Source: an uncultured Rothia sp.
Lineage (GTDB): Bacteria; Actinomycetota; Actinomycetes; Actinomycetales; Micrococcaceae
Direction of reading: 5' to 3'
Assembly: GCA_946221065.1 (NCBI GenBank)
Contig: CAMIIO010000003.1
Span: forward strand, 186,001-250,000
DNA length: 64,000 bases
Shown here piece by piece: positions 17,011 through 25,260 of this stretch. A program made the translations under genes and the position numbers. The notes under the pieces were generated by a model. It was not told the DNA's origin. It saw only the letters and a list, made by a program, of their open reading frames with translations, and searched no databases. Position 1 is the stretch's first letter, and every line of letters starts with the position of its first letter.

Positions 17011-18752
17011 GCGGTGAAAACTACGAATCACGCGGAAAAAACCGCACTAATCAGCATCGCTCGGGTCAGGCCCGTAGTGGGCAGTCTCGCGGGGGCGCTG
17101 AACGTGAGGGCTACCGGCGCGGCGAACCTTCTTCTAACCAGCGATCAGCCCGCCGCAACGAGAACGGAAGCGGAGCAGGCTTTACCAAGCGCGGCGGCGG
17201 GGGAGAGACTCGCCGTAATGCCAAGGGACGTGAGCGAAACCGGCAGAGCCTGGATAACCGGCAAAAGTCCCAGCTCGCTCCCGGCGCGCGCCGTCGGAGT
17301 GCAGATCCTGCCCGGCTCACTGCCTTTCAGGTTATTAACGCCGTAGCCCAGGAAGATGCCTACGCCAACCTGGTGCTACCTAAACTGATCCGTCAGAATC
17401 ACCTGGATCACCGCGACGCCGGATTCGCCACCGAACTCACCTACGGGACCCTACGCAACCAGGGCACCTACGACGCTATCCTCGTGCATTGCGTGGATCG
17501 ATCCCTCGAAAAAACCGGGGCACAGATTTTGACGGCGCTACGCATGGGTACTCACCAGTTACTCGGTATGCGAGTACCTGCACACGCGGCGCTGAACTCC
17601 ACCGTTGCGTTAGCCCGTGCAGAAATCGGCTCCGGGCCGGCATCTTTTATTAACGCGGTGCTACGGCGTGTCTCCGAACGTAGTGAAGAGCAATGGCAAG
17701 AACTCATTACCGCCGATGCTAAAGACGACTTTCAGCGACTAGCTCTCACCAAATCACACCCCGCCTGGGTTGTCCGAGCTTTCCGGCAGGCACTAGCCGC
17801 CCACGGTAGAAGTCCCGAAGAAATCTCCGCGCTACTCGATGCAGATAACACTGCGCCGGTAGTAAACCTTGTAGCCCTGCCCGGATTGGGGTCTTTAGAC
17901 GAAGCTGAAGACAACGGAGCTATACCCGGAAAACTTGTTGAAGGGTCTGCCTACTACTCCAGCGGTGATCTCGGCAGGCTCACCAGCGTTCGTGAAGGAA
18001 CCGTACGCGTCCAAGACGTTGGTTCTCAGCTTGTTGCGCGCGCTCTGACGGAAGCGCCTCTGGAAGGCACCGATCAGGCATGGCTCGATCTCTGCGCCGG
18101 CCCCGGAGGTAAAGCGGCTCTGCTGGGTGCGCTCGCACAGCAACGCGGCGCGCAGGTGTTGGCGAATGAATCTGCTAAGCATCTCGCAAAATTGGTGGCG
18201 TCGTCCATGAAGCCGCTAGCGGAGGATACTTATAAGGTAGTCACCGGAGACGGCAGGAAAATAGCTGAAACCGTGCAAAAACAATCCTTGTTACCTGTCG
18301 GGCTACAAGCAGGGCAGCTTTTTGACCGTGTGATGGTGGATGTGCCGTGTTCGGGTTTGGGTGCGTTGCGTCGTCGACCCGAGGCTCGCTGGCGTAAGAC
18401 GCCGCGCGATATTGCCGAGCTTTTGCTGCTGCAAAAGGAACTTTTTGATGCTGCGGCGTCGGTCACGCGCTCCGGTGGTCTGATTGCTTATGTGACGTGT
18501 TCGCCGCATATGGCAGAAACGCAAAATATCGTACACGATATTCTGCGTGACGGCGGGATGGAGTTGCTTGATTCCGGTGCGGCCTTACGTTCTGTGGCGT
18601 TGAAGAATGCGGCGGGGGAGTCGGTGCTGACAGGAGACTTAGACCCGTCTTATACACCCGATTCCAAGCATCCCAACGAAACCACCGCACAGCTCTGGCC
18701 ACATATTCACCAGACAGACGCCATGTTCTTCGCTCTCTTCAGAAAAAAATAA
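17007..18752 (+). CDS. rsmB: 16S rRNA m5C967 methyltransferase
   Basis: Methylates C967 of 16S rRNA (E. coli numbering) using SAM. The first ~95 residues are very rich in Arg, Gly, Ser and Asn, a disordered basic extension. A NusB-like RNA-binding domain follows (AFQVINAVAQEDAYANLVLP onward), then the methyltransferase. The SAM motif is DLCAGPGGKAALLG, motif IV is VDVPCSGLGALRRRPE, and motif VI contains the catalytic TCSPH. Length 581; the family is usually near 430-480, the difference being the N-terminal extension. It overlaps fmt by 4 bp. Confidence 0.94.
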   Translation: MSGENYESRGKNRTNQHRSGQARSGQSRGGAEREGYRRGEPSSNQRSARRNENGSGAGFTKRGGGGETRRNAKGRERNRQSLDNRQKSQLAPGARRRSADPARLTAFQVINAVAQEDAYANLVLPKLIRQNHLDHRDAGFATELTYGTLRNQGTYDAILVHCVDRSLEKTGAQILTALRMGTHQLLGMRVPAHAALNSTVALARAEIGSGPASFINAVLRRVSERSEEQWQELITADAKDDFQRLALTKSHPAWVVRAFRQALAAHGRSPEEISALLDADNTAPVVNLVALPGLGSLDEAEDNGAIPGKLVEGSAYYSSGDLGRLTSVREGTVRVQDVGSQLVARALTEAPLEGTDQAWLDLCAGPGGKAALLGALAQQRGAQVLANESAKHLAKLVASSMKPLAEDTYKVVTGDGRKIAETVQKQSLLPVGLQAGQLFDRVMVDVPCSGLGALRRRPEARWRKTPRDIAELLLLQKELFDAAASVTRSGGLIAYVTCSPHMAETQNIVHDILRDGGMELLDSGAALRSVALKNAAGESVLTGDLDPSYTPDSKHPNETTAQLWPHIHQTDAMFFALFRKK

Positions 18753-18800
18753 GGTCCAACCTCGGTCTTATCTCCCCTTCCCCCGCTGAAAGGAAAAGTC

Positions 18801-20654
18801 GTGCTGTACAAAATCAATGAAGACTATGAATGCAGACTTATCGAGAACCTTAATCCAGCTTCGCTCGGAGATTTAGCAGTTCTTTATCGTAACGATGAAC
18901 TCACTGATGAAGAACTGCCAACCTGGGCAAACGTTCAGTTTTCAGTGAGTTATCCCATTCCGGATGATTGTTATGATGGCCCGGAGCGGGAAGGAATTTG
19001 GTCGAAGCCGGACTCTTCAGAATTTTTAGACGGCAGATATAGGGGAATATCGCGTTTTCGAATTTCAGCAACTAAAGATAGTAATCCTATTCGTGTGTTC
19101 TATCAAGAAGTGAATCAAAGATTTTCTACTCATATTGCTTCTAGTATGGAAGCGGCAGTAGAGGGTGCAGGTAAAGCAACAGGTAAGGCTTTTCGTTGGT
19201 TGCCTCCTGTCGATATTGCACCGGAAAAAGTGGTAGAGGACCCACCACAATTAGACGGTAGTTTAAAGAAACGTTTGGAGCTTCTTCTTAGTGATTCAGC
19301 TGAACACACAAATCAAGGAATCCTGGAACTAGTCTGTTTTGAAGTTTTGCAATATCCAAACCCCATCCATCAAAAAAGTTGGCAGAGATTTTTAGTAGTA
19401 CATCTAGTAGCGGTAGATTGCACAGAAAAACAGATAGAGAAAATTTCTCAAGCCCTTACTAAGGTAAGAAACCGCTTAACGACTCTTGAGGGTGAAGTAT
19501 CCTTATTGGAAGAGATGGAACAATTTATAAGTGAAAAACTCAACTCTTCTGGGGAGCAGAGTTTTTTCATTAAATTTGCAAAAGGTGGGTTTTTACAAAA
19601 CTCTCGTTGTTCCACAGTAGGTCAAAAAGAGCCTGGCCACCCCAGTAACACCTACGCGATGCCTATGCGAAGTGTCTGCGCCTTCCCCAACGTTCCTCCC
19701 TCAGAATTTAGGAAACTGCCGGAAGCATTTCAACCATCGCTAAATCTTAATAAGAATAATGCAGAACCCCAGCAAAACTTATGGGATAGGAACTTGCGAC
19801 TCTGGGGTGCCCAGATGGTTGATGGGTATGATTTTTATTCTCAGGAGATGCCATCGGTTGATTCTTTGCTCGAAGATTCTCCTGAACTCTGTACCTATGA
19901 AAATTGGGAGTTTGTTGCGAGTCGCAACGGGTTTGTTGCTTTGCGACAAGATATCTACTCGCAAAGAGACTGTAGCATCCTCAATCTCTGTTCTACACGG
20001 TATGTAGATTCATTGATTTTGATCCAACGTTCCTACATGGTTCTATATCAAATCTCTAATGAACTACGTAATGTTCCTAGCGTTGCTTACCAGGCCACAG
20101 GGTCTATCAGAAGCGATAACGCCAGCAAATTAGAAGGACACCACCAGCGACTTTTGCAAGTGGTAAATTCTTTATTGCGTATTCAAAATAATTTTGCTGA
20201 GATACGAAAAACCCTCTGGTTTAATGCCATTCCTAAGCGAACACTCGATACCCACCTCATGCGCACTCTACGTCACAAGTCCGGGGTGGAAGGAATGTAC
20301 CAAGACCTCATAGACGAAGTAGAGCTTCGACAGCAGATATACAACTTGACCTACCACGAGCACGATGCACATTTAACTGCGTATAAAACTGAACAGGAAA
20401 AACGTAGTGAATGGTCTTTCAACGTGATGATTTTTGTGGTTGCCACCGCGGTTGCTATCCCGTCTTATGTGGCGCTTCTGGTAGAAAATGAAAATAACTA
20501 CATGGGCGTTGGCGGTCAATTATTCTGGTGGTCTGCTGGAATTACTTTGGCAGCCGTCCTACTCTATATGGGTTGGAGATATCTTTATATCAAGCGCCCG
20601 CAAGGTTCAAAAAATACAGACACCAAAAATTTTATGAAGAGGAATAACCCGTGA
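18801..20654 (+). CDS. Unrecognised 617-residue protein with two C-terminal membrane segments
   Basis: No family recognised. The GTG start follows GAAAGGA. The N-terminal ~280 residues are mixed alpha/beta and highly charged, with a helical stretch near 210-250 (EKISQALTKVRNRL). The middle is rich in Asn, Tyr and Phe. A long helical region (about 440-545) leads into two hydrophobic segments, about 545-565 and 577-596. They are joined by a short loop containing NNYMGVGGQ, and a basic tail follows. Long cytoplasmic domain, helical stalk, two membrane helices and basic end recall CorA-type channels, but no GMN motif is seen, so this is only a resemblance. It is visibly AT-richer than rsmB and rpe. 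Its TGA overlaps the GTG of rpe, implying coupling. Confidence 0.7.
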   Translation: MLYKINEDYECRLIENLNPASLGDLAVLYRNDELTDEELPTWANVQFSVSYPIPDDCYDGPEREGIWSKPDSSEFLDGRYRGISRFRISATKDSNPIRVFYQEVNQRFSTHIASSMEAAVEGAGKATGKAFRWLPPVDIAPEKVVEDPPQLDGSLKKRLELLLSDSAEHTNQGILELVCFEVLQYPNPIHQKSWQRFLVVHLVAVDCTEKQIEKISQALTKVRNRLTTLEGEVSLLEEMEQFISEKLNSSGEQSFFIKFAKGGFLQNSRCSTVGQKEPGHPSNTYAMPMRSVCAFPNVPPSEFRKLPEAFQPSLNLNKNNAEPQQNLWDRNLRLWGAQMVDGYDFYSQEMPSVDSLLEDSPELCTYENWEFVASRNGFVALRQDIYSQRDCSILNLCSTRYVDSLILIQRSYMVLYQISNELRNVPSVAYQATGSIRSDNASKLEGHHQRLLQVVNSLLRIQNNFAEIRKTLWFNAIPKRTLDTHLMRTLRHKSGVEGMYQDLIDEVELRQQIYNLTYHEHDAHLTAYKTEQEKRSEWSFNVMIFVVATAVAIPSYVALLVENENNYMGVGGQLFWWSAGITLAAVLLYMGWRYLYIKRPQGSKNTDTKNFMKRNNP

Positions 20655-21301
20655 CCTGCCACATTAATCCCTCCATTCTCAGCGCCGACTTTGCGAATCT
20701 CGGTGCCGAACTAGAAGCCATCAAGACCGCCGATGCCGCGCACATCGACGTCATGGATAACCATTTTGTCCCCAACCTCACCTGGGGTCTGCCAGTGGTC
20801 AAGCGACTCAAAGAAGTCTCGCCCATTCCTTTTGACGTACACCTGATGATTGAGGATGCCGACCGCTGGGCGCCGCAATATGCGGAAATCGGGTGCGAGT
20901 CGGTCACGTTCCACGCAGAAGCAGCCATTGCTCCGATTAAACTGGCACGCACTCTGCGCGAGGCGGGAGCGAAGGCGGGCATGGCACTACGTCCGGCAAC
21001 CGCCGTCGAACCGTACCTGGATATGCTCACCGAGCTAGATATGCTACTCATTATGACGGTAGAGCCCGGCTTTGGCGGCCAGAAATTCCTGGAGGTGACG
21101 TTACCGAAGATCCGCCGTGCGGCGGAAGCCGTGCGTGGTTCGGAGACTCCAGTGGCGATCCAGGTGGACGGCGGAATCACCGAAGAGACAATTGTGCGTG
21201 CGGCAGAAGCCGGTGCGAATGTGTTTGTTGCCGGTAGCTCAGTATACGGTGCCGACGACGTCGAACAGGCTATCGCGCGGTTGCGAAAAGCCGCCTCCTA
21301 G
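20651..21301 (+). CDS. rpe: Ribulose-phosphate 3-epimerase
   Basis: Interconverts ribulose-5-phosphate and xylulose-5-phosphate in the pentose phosphate pathway. TIM-barrel family motifs: HIDVMDNHFVPNLTWG (metal His and Asp), HLMIEDADRW, MTVEPGFGGQKF and QVDGGI. Length 216. The GTG start overlaps the stop of the upstream unknown gene (GTGA), and GAAGAGG lies about nine bases upstream inside that gene. A long palindromic repeat follows eight bases after the stop. Confidence 0.96.
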   Translation: MTCHINPSILSADFANLGAELEAIKTADAAHIDVMDNHFVPNLTWGLPVVKRLKEVSPIPFDVHLMIEDADRWAPQYAEIGCESVTFHAEAAIAPIKLARTLREAGAKAGMALRPATAVEPYLDMLTELDMLLIMTVEPGFGGQKFLEVTLPKIRRAAEAVRGSETPVAIQVDGGITEETIVRAAEAGANVFVAGSSVYGADDVEQAIARLRKAAS

Positions 21302-21308
21302 TTTCTTG

Positions 21309-21371
21309 CGTTGAGGTGTCAAAAATATGCACTTTTTGAGCCAAAAAGTGCATATTTTTGACACCTCAACG
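21309..21371. repeat. Palindromic repeat, family A, copy 1
   Basis: Perfect 29-bp arms around a five-base loop (GAGCC); each arm contains GAGGTGTCAAAAATATGCAC. A close copy lies at 41260-41316. It sits between rpe and bioA and may end rpe transcription. Conservation of the whole arm between copies goes beyond a simple terminator. Confidence 0.85.
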
Positions 21372-21419
21372 TCATGTGGGGCGTAATATTTGCAGGTCCG
21401 TTGATTCCTGACGCAAAAT

Positions 21420-21432
21420 TGAACGGTGTTCA
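21420..21432. promoter_or_regulatory. BioQ-like operator overlapping the bioA start
   Basis: TGAAC-GGT-GTTCA is a perfect 5-3-5 palindrome (extended to TTGAAC/GTTCAA). It matches the TGAAC-N3-GTT form of operators known for the TetR-type biotin repressor BioQ in corynebacteria and mycobacteria. It overlaps the GTG 21426 assigned to bioA. A possible promoter is TTGACA 21358-21363 and TAATAT 21384-21389, with a long 20-bp spacer. No bioQ gene is in the window. Confidence 0.6.
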
Positions 21433-22862
21433 AAAATGCTCCGCTGAAAAACCTCGCCGTCTCTGCTGCCCCTACAACTTCTGCCAGCCCTGCCACCGGC
21501 ACTAACATCGTTACCCGCGACCGCAACCTCCTCTGGCACCCCTACGCACCGCTGGACGCCCGGCCCATGTATGCGGTTCATGGCGGCAACCGTAGCACGC
21601 TAACACTCGAGAACGCAGAAGGTGCAACATACACGGCGGTAGATGCGATGAGCTCGTGGTGGTGCCAAATTCACGGCTACCGTAACCCCGTCCTGGACAG
21701 AGTGATTCAGGAACAGAGCACGCGAATCTCTCACGTAATGTTTGGCGGATTGACTCACGAACCCGCCGTCGAACTTGCCGAACGCTTGGTGGAGCTTGCC
21801 CCCGGAGACTTAAACCATGTGTTCCTTGCCGACTCCGGCTCAGTATCTGTGGAAGTTGCTCTGAAACTTGCCGTGCAATACCAGGCGGCGCAAGGACGCG
21901 AGAAACGACGACGCTTCATTGCCCTGCGCGGCGGTTACCACGGCGACACCATCGGGGCGATGGGAGTCAGCGACCCTGAGGGCGGAATGCACAGCGATTT
22001 TACCGAGCTGGTGACCTCCCAGCTTTTCCTCCCTAGACCTCCCGCGGCACGTTTTGACCCAGCTACCGAGCGGTGGATCGTAGACCAGCGCGCGCAAGCC
22101 GATTGGGAGAGTACCGCCCGTGAATTTGTGCAAAGGCATGAGGGGCAGACCGCTGCGGTGATTCTTGAACCAATTTTGCAAGGTGCAGGTGGAATGTACG
22201 TGTACCATCCGCGCTGTTTAAAGGTGCTTCGCGAGCTTACAGCAGAGTTTGGACTGCTCCTTATTTTTGATGAAATCGCCACGGGCTTTGGTAGAACCGG
22301 GCAACTCTTTGCCGCGCATTGGGCGGGCGTGGTGCCGGATGTGATGACGGTGGGTAAGGCACTGACCGGTGGCTATCTGACGCAGGCGGCGGTGCTGGTG
22401 AGCACCCCGGTGGCACGAGTGATTAGCGACTCCAAGTTCCAGGCACTTATGCACGGGCCAACCTTTATGGGCAACCCGTTAGCGAGCGCGATTTCTTGTG
22501 CCTCCCTGGATTTATTGACCGGGCGGATAACGCCGGAGGATATTCCCGGTGGTGAGGGGTATCCGAGTAGTGCGTGGGAGTTGAATGTGCCGCGGTTGGG
22601 CGCGGGTTTGCAAGAGGTTTTGGCTCCTGCGGCGGAGTTGGGTTCGGTGTCGCAGGTGCGTGTGCTGGGTGCGGTAGGTGTGTTGGAGTTGAGAGAGCCG
22701 GTGCGGGTTGCTGAGCTTACCGCTGCCGCATTGGAGGCGGGGGTGTGGGTGCGTCCGTTCCGGAATTTGGTGTATACGATGCCTACTTTTGTGTGTTCTG
22801 GTGAAGAGTTGAAGGTGCTGGGGGCAGGCTTGGTGTCTGCGGTGAAGCAGGTACACGGGTAA
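21426..22862 (+). CDS. bioA: Adenosylmethionine-8-amino-7-oxononanoate aminotransferase
   Basis: PLP enzyme converting KAPA to DAPA with SAM as amino donor, the third-last step of biotin synthesis. Recognised by LLWHPYAPLD, MSSWWCQIHGYRNPVLD, GGYHGDTIGAMGVS, FDEIATGFGRTG and the PLP Lys in TVGKALTGGY. Length up to 478. The GTG start has no ribosome binding site and lies inside a BioQ-like palindrome, so the mRNA may be leaderless or the true start may be downstream within the first ~30 residues. It is the first gene of bioA-bioF-P450-bioD and overlaps bioF by one base (TAATG). Confidence 0.94.
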   Translation: MFKNAPLKNLAVSAAPTTSASPATGTNIVTRDRNLLWHPYAPLDARPMYAVHGGNRSTLTLENAEGATYTAVDAMSSWWCQIHGYRNPVLDRVIQEQSTRISHVMFGGLTHEPAVELAERLVELAPGDLNHVFLADSGSVSVEVALKLAVQYQAAQGREKRRRFIALRGGYHGDTIGAMGVSDPEGGMHSDFTELVTSQLFLPRPPAARFDPATERWIVDQRAQADWESTAREFVQRHEGQTAAVILEPILQGAGGMYVYHPRCLKVLRELTAEFGLLLIFDEIATGFGRTGQLFAAHWAGVVPDVMTVGKALTGGYLTQAAVLVSTPVARVISDSKFQALMHGPTFMGNPLASAISCASLDLLTGRITPEDIPGGEGYPSSAWELNVPRLGAGLQEVLAPAAELGSVSQVRVLGAVGVLELREPVRVAELTAAALEAGVWVRPFRNLVYTMPTFVCSGEELKVLGAGLVSAVKQVHG

Positions 22863-24016
22863 TGGGCAAGATCCCTGCCGCGTTTGAGGCGGTTTTTACG
22901 GTTGAGGAACACTTGCGTGCGCGCCGGGGTGCGGGGCGGGCGACGTCGGTTCGGGAGGGCATTTGGTGTAATGCGGCGTCAAATGATTATTTGGGTTTGG
23001 CGCGGGATGAACGGGTTGTTGCGGCGGCGCAGGATGCGGTAGCTTGCTGGGGTGCTTCGGCAAGTGCTTCCCGTGTGGTTAGTGGAACGTTTCCGATACA
23101 TGCGGAGCTGGAGTCTGCGTTGGCGGCACTGGTGGGAGTGGATTCTGCGCTGGTGTTTTCGAGTGGTTATGCGGCGAATCTGGCGGTGCTGGCGAGCCTG
23201 GGGCAACGGGGTGTGCAGTTGTTATTGGATGAGCATGTGCATGCTTCGCTTCATGATGCGGTGCGGCTTTCTGCGGCGAAGGCGGCATTTTTTGGGCATA
23301 ATCGGTTGGATCATTTGCGGCAGTTGTTGGAGCAGTGTGCGGGTGAGCCTACCGTGGTTGTGGTGGAGGGTGTTTATTCGGTGCTGGGTGATGCCGCGGA
23401 TTTGACGGCGGTGTCTGCGTTGTGCGAGGACTTTGGTGCGCTGTTGGTGGTGGATGAGGCGCATTCGCTGGGTGTGCGTGGTGGCGGGGCTGGTCTGTGC
23501 GCGGAGGCTGGGATTGCTGGAAAACCTTATGTGGTGGTGACTGCTTCTTTGGGTAAGGCGCTGGGTTCGCAGGGTGGGGTGGTGCTGTGTTCGGGGTATG
23601 TGCGGGATTTTTTGGTGAATAGTGCGCGTACTTTTATTTTTGATACGGCGCTTTCGCCGGCTAGTGCGGGCGCGGCTCTTGAGGCTGTACGTATTTTGGG
23701 TGGTGAGGGTGTGTCTCTTACGGCTGAGCTGGAGAAGAATGCTCGACATATTCGGCAGAGTCTTGCACCGCTGGGGCTCATGCATGACGACGCCGCTGGG
23801 GCGGTACAGTCTCTAAAGTTTCCGGGAAGTTCGGGCCAGGCTCGGGAGTGCGCTGAAGCTCTGGCTCAAGCCGGGGTGCTGGTGGGTTGCTTTCGTCCGC
23901 CGTCGGTGCCGGACGGTGTCGCGCGGCTGAGGATTACCGCACAAGCCGGGCAATCGCGGGAAATTTTGGATAGCGCGTTGCAACAGATTATGAGTGAACT
24001 TTCTTCCTATATGTAA
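22862..24016 (+). CDS. bioF: 8-amino-7-oxononanoate synthase
   Basis: PLP-dependent condensation of a pimeloyl thioester with L-alanine to give KAPA. Alpha-oxoamine synthase motifs: SNDYLGLA, GYAANLAVLASLG, VVDEAHSLGVRGGGG and the PLP Lys in TASLGKALGSQGG. Length 384. The ATG overlaps the bioA stop. Codon use is strongly G/T-ending here compared with neighbours. It lies directly upstream of the P450 expected to supply its pimeloyl substrate. Confidence 0.94.
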   Translation: MGKIPAAFEAVFTVEEHLRARRGAGRATSVREGIWCNAASNDYLGLARDERVVAAAQDAVACWGASASASRVVSGTFPIHAELESALAALVGVDSALVFSSGYAANLAVLASLGQRGVQLLLDEHVHASLHDAVRLSAAKAAFFGHNRLDHLRQLLEQCAGEPTVVVVEGVYSVLGDAADLTAVSALCEDFGALLVVDEAHSLGVRGGGAGLCAEAGIAGKPYVVVTASLGKALGSQGGVVLCSGYVRDFLVNSARTFIFDTALSPASAGAALEAVRILGGEGVSLTAELEKNARHIRQSLAPLGLMHDDAAGAVQSLKFPGSSGQARECAEALAQAGVLVGCFRPPSVPDGVARLRITAQAGQSREILDSALQQIMSELSSYM

Positions 24017-24022
24017 GGAACC

Positions 24023-25252
24023 ATGATGAAGAACATTACCGATGTCGCCGGAGAGCCGCTTACCTGTCCTTTTTCTCGGTTGAGTAAGGACTTTGTTCCG
24101 GCGGGCCAGCCTGATCCGTATATTCACCTTACCGATGCGGATGAGATTAAAGAGGTCTTTTTACGCACCGATGATTTTTCTCCCGCTAACGCGCTGACCG
24201 CTGTGCGGAAGCTGAATCCGGCGTCATTACGCATCCTGGCGGGGTATCGTTTTTCGCTGCCACCGGTATTGGCGAGCGCGGAGGGCGAGCTACACCGGCG
24301 GGTTCGTGGGATTGTGGCGAAGTTTTTTACTCCGGCTAAGGTGCGTGCGCAGGAGTCTTGGATTCGTGAGGCTGTTCGTGATGAGTTGGCTCGGCTTTCG
24401 CTGGGGCAGAGTAGTAATTTTTCCGAGCGTGCCTTGCGGGTGGTTCCGCAGCATGCGCTGTTTCAGCTGGTAGGGATTCCCCGTGAAGAGTGGTATGAGC
24501 ATGGGATCACTGAGGAGTTGCTAGCACACTATTCGCTGAGTGTGGTTGAGCTGTTTTGGGGCTGGCCCGGTGATGAGCGCCAGAAGGAGCTTGCCCACAG
24601 TGCCGGCGAGTTTTATTGCAAGCTGAGGGGTCTTGTGTGCGCTCAGGAAGGTAAACCGCACACGCTGTTTGGGGCTTTGCTGGGGCAGGGGATGAGTTTG
24701 AGGCAGACGGTGTCTGTGGCTTTCTTCCTCTCGATTTCCGGGCATTTTACTACTACTTTGCTGATGAATACGGCCTTGCACGCGGCACTTGACCGGGAGG
24801 GAAACCTTGTTCCCGGTACTTTTGCGTTAGATCAGCTTACTGATTCTGAACGGCTCACCGAACACGTTCGTGGTGTTCTTGCTCATCAGGGGCCTGTGCC
24901 TACCTGGCGGCGTCAGGCGAAAGTGAATACCACCTTGGGGGAGCGTTCCATCGTGGCGGGAGAAGAAATCCTTATTCACCTCTCTGGGCGGCAGGACGCG
25001 CCCAGTAACAAGCTCAATGCCCTGGGGAAAGTACCGCAGGCTTTCCAGCCTCATGCGCTCGCTTTTGGTTGGGGAAACCATCGCTGTCTTGGGGCGATTT
25101 TGGCTGAGTCGGAAGTCTGCTGGGTGTTGGATGAAATTGCGCGGTGGGCGGTAGAGAATAATTATCGGTTGAGTATCGCGGATTCGGAGTGGGTCAATGT
25201 GCTTTCGTGCCGGGCGCCGCTGAACGCCGTGGTGACTATTGCGGAGCGTTAG
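24023..25252 (+). CDS. Cytochrome P450 in the biotin operon (BioI-like role)
   Basis: Heme-thiolate protein of 409 residues. The heme Cys is in FGWGNHRCLG near residue 350, and the ExxR pair is the Glu and Arg of TEHVRGVL. The I-helix motif, normally (A/G)Gx(D/E)TT, reads SGHFTT, so the acidic residue is replaced by Phe. ATG 24023 and 24026 are both possible (AAGGAA upstream). Its position between bioF and bioD suggests a role like Bacillus BioI, which cleaves long-chain acyl-ACP to pimeloyl-ACP. The role is inferred from context. No ferredoxin or reductase is adjacent. Confidence 0.85.
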   Translation: MMKNITDVAGEPLTCPFSRLSKDFVPAGQPDPYIHLTDADEIKEVFLRTDDFSPANALTAVRKLNPASLRILAGYRFSLPPVLASAEGELHRRVRGIVAKFFTPAKVRAQESWIREAVRDELARLSLGQSSNFSERALRVVPQHALFQLVGIPREEWYEHGITEELLAHYSLSVVELFWGWPGDERQKELAHSAGEFYCKLRGLVCAQEGKPHTLFGALLGQGMSLRQTVSVAFFLSISGHFTTTLLMNTALHAALDREGNLVPGTFALDQLTDSERLTEHVRGVLAHQGPVPTWRRQAKVNTTLGERSIVAGEEILIHLSGRQDAPSNKLNALGKVPQAFQPHALAFGWGNHRCLGAILAESEVCWVLDEIARWAVENNYRLSIADSEWVNVLSCRAPLNAVVTIAER

Positions 25253-25260
25253 GAGAAATG

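Noticed and set aside
21358..21389. TTGACA/TAATAT as a firm promoter for the biotin operon
   Set aside because: The spacer is 20 bp and the -35 box is part of the palindromic repeat, so it is mentioned only as a possibility.
24023..25252. P450 as part of a secondary-metabolite cluster
   Set aside because: It is tightly flanked by bioF and bioD with no polyketide, peptide-synthetase or resistance genes nearby.
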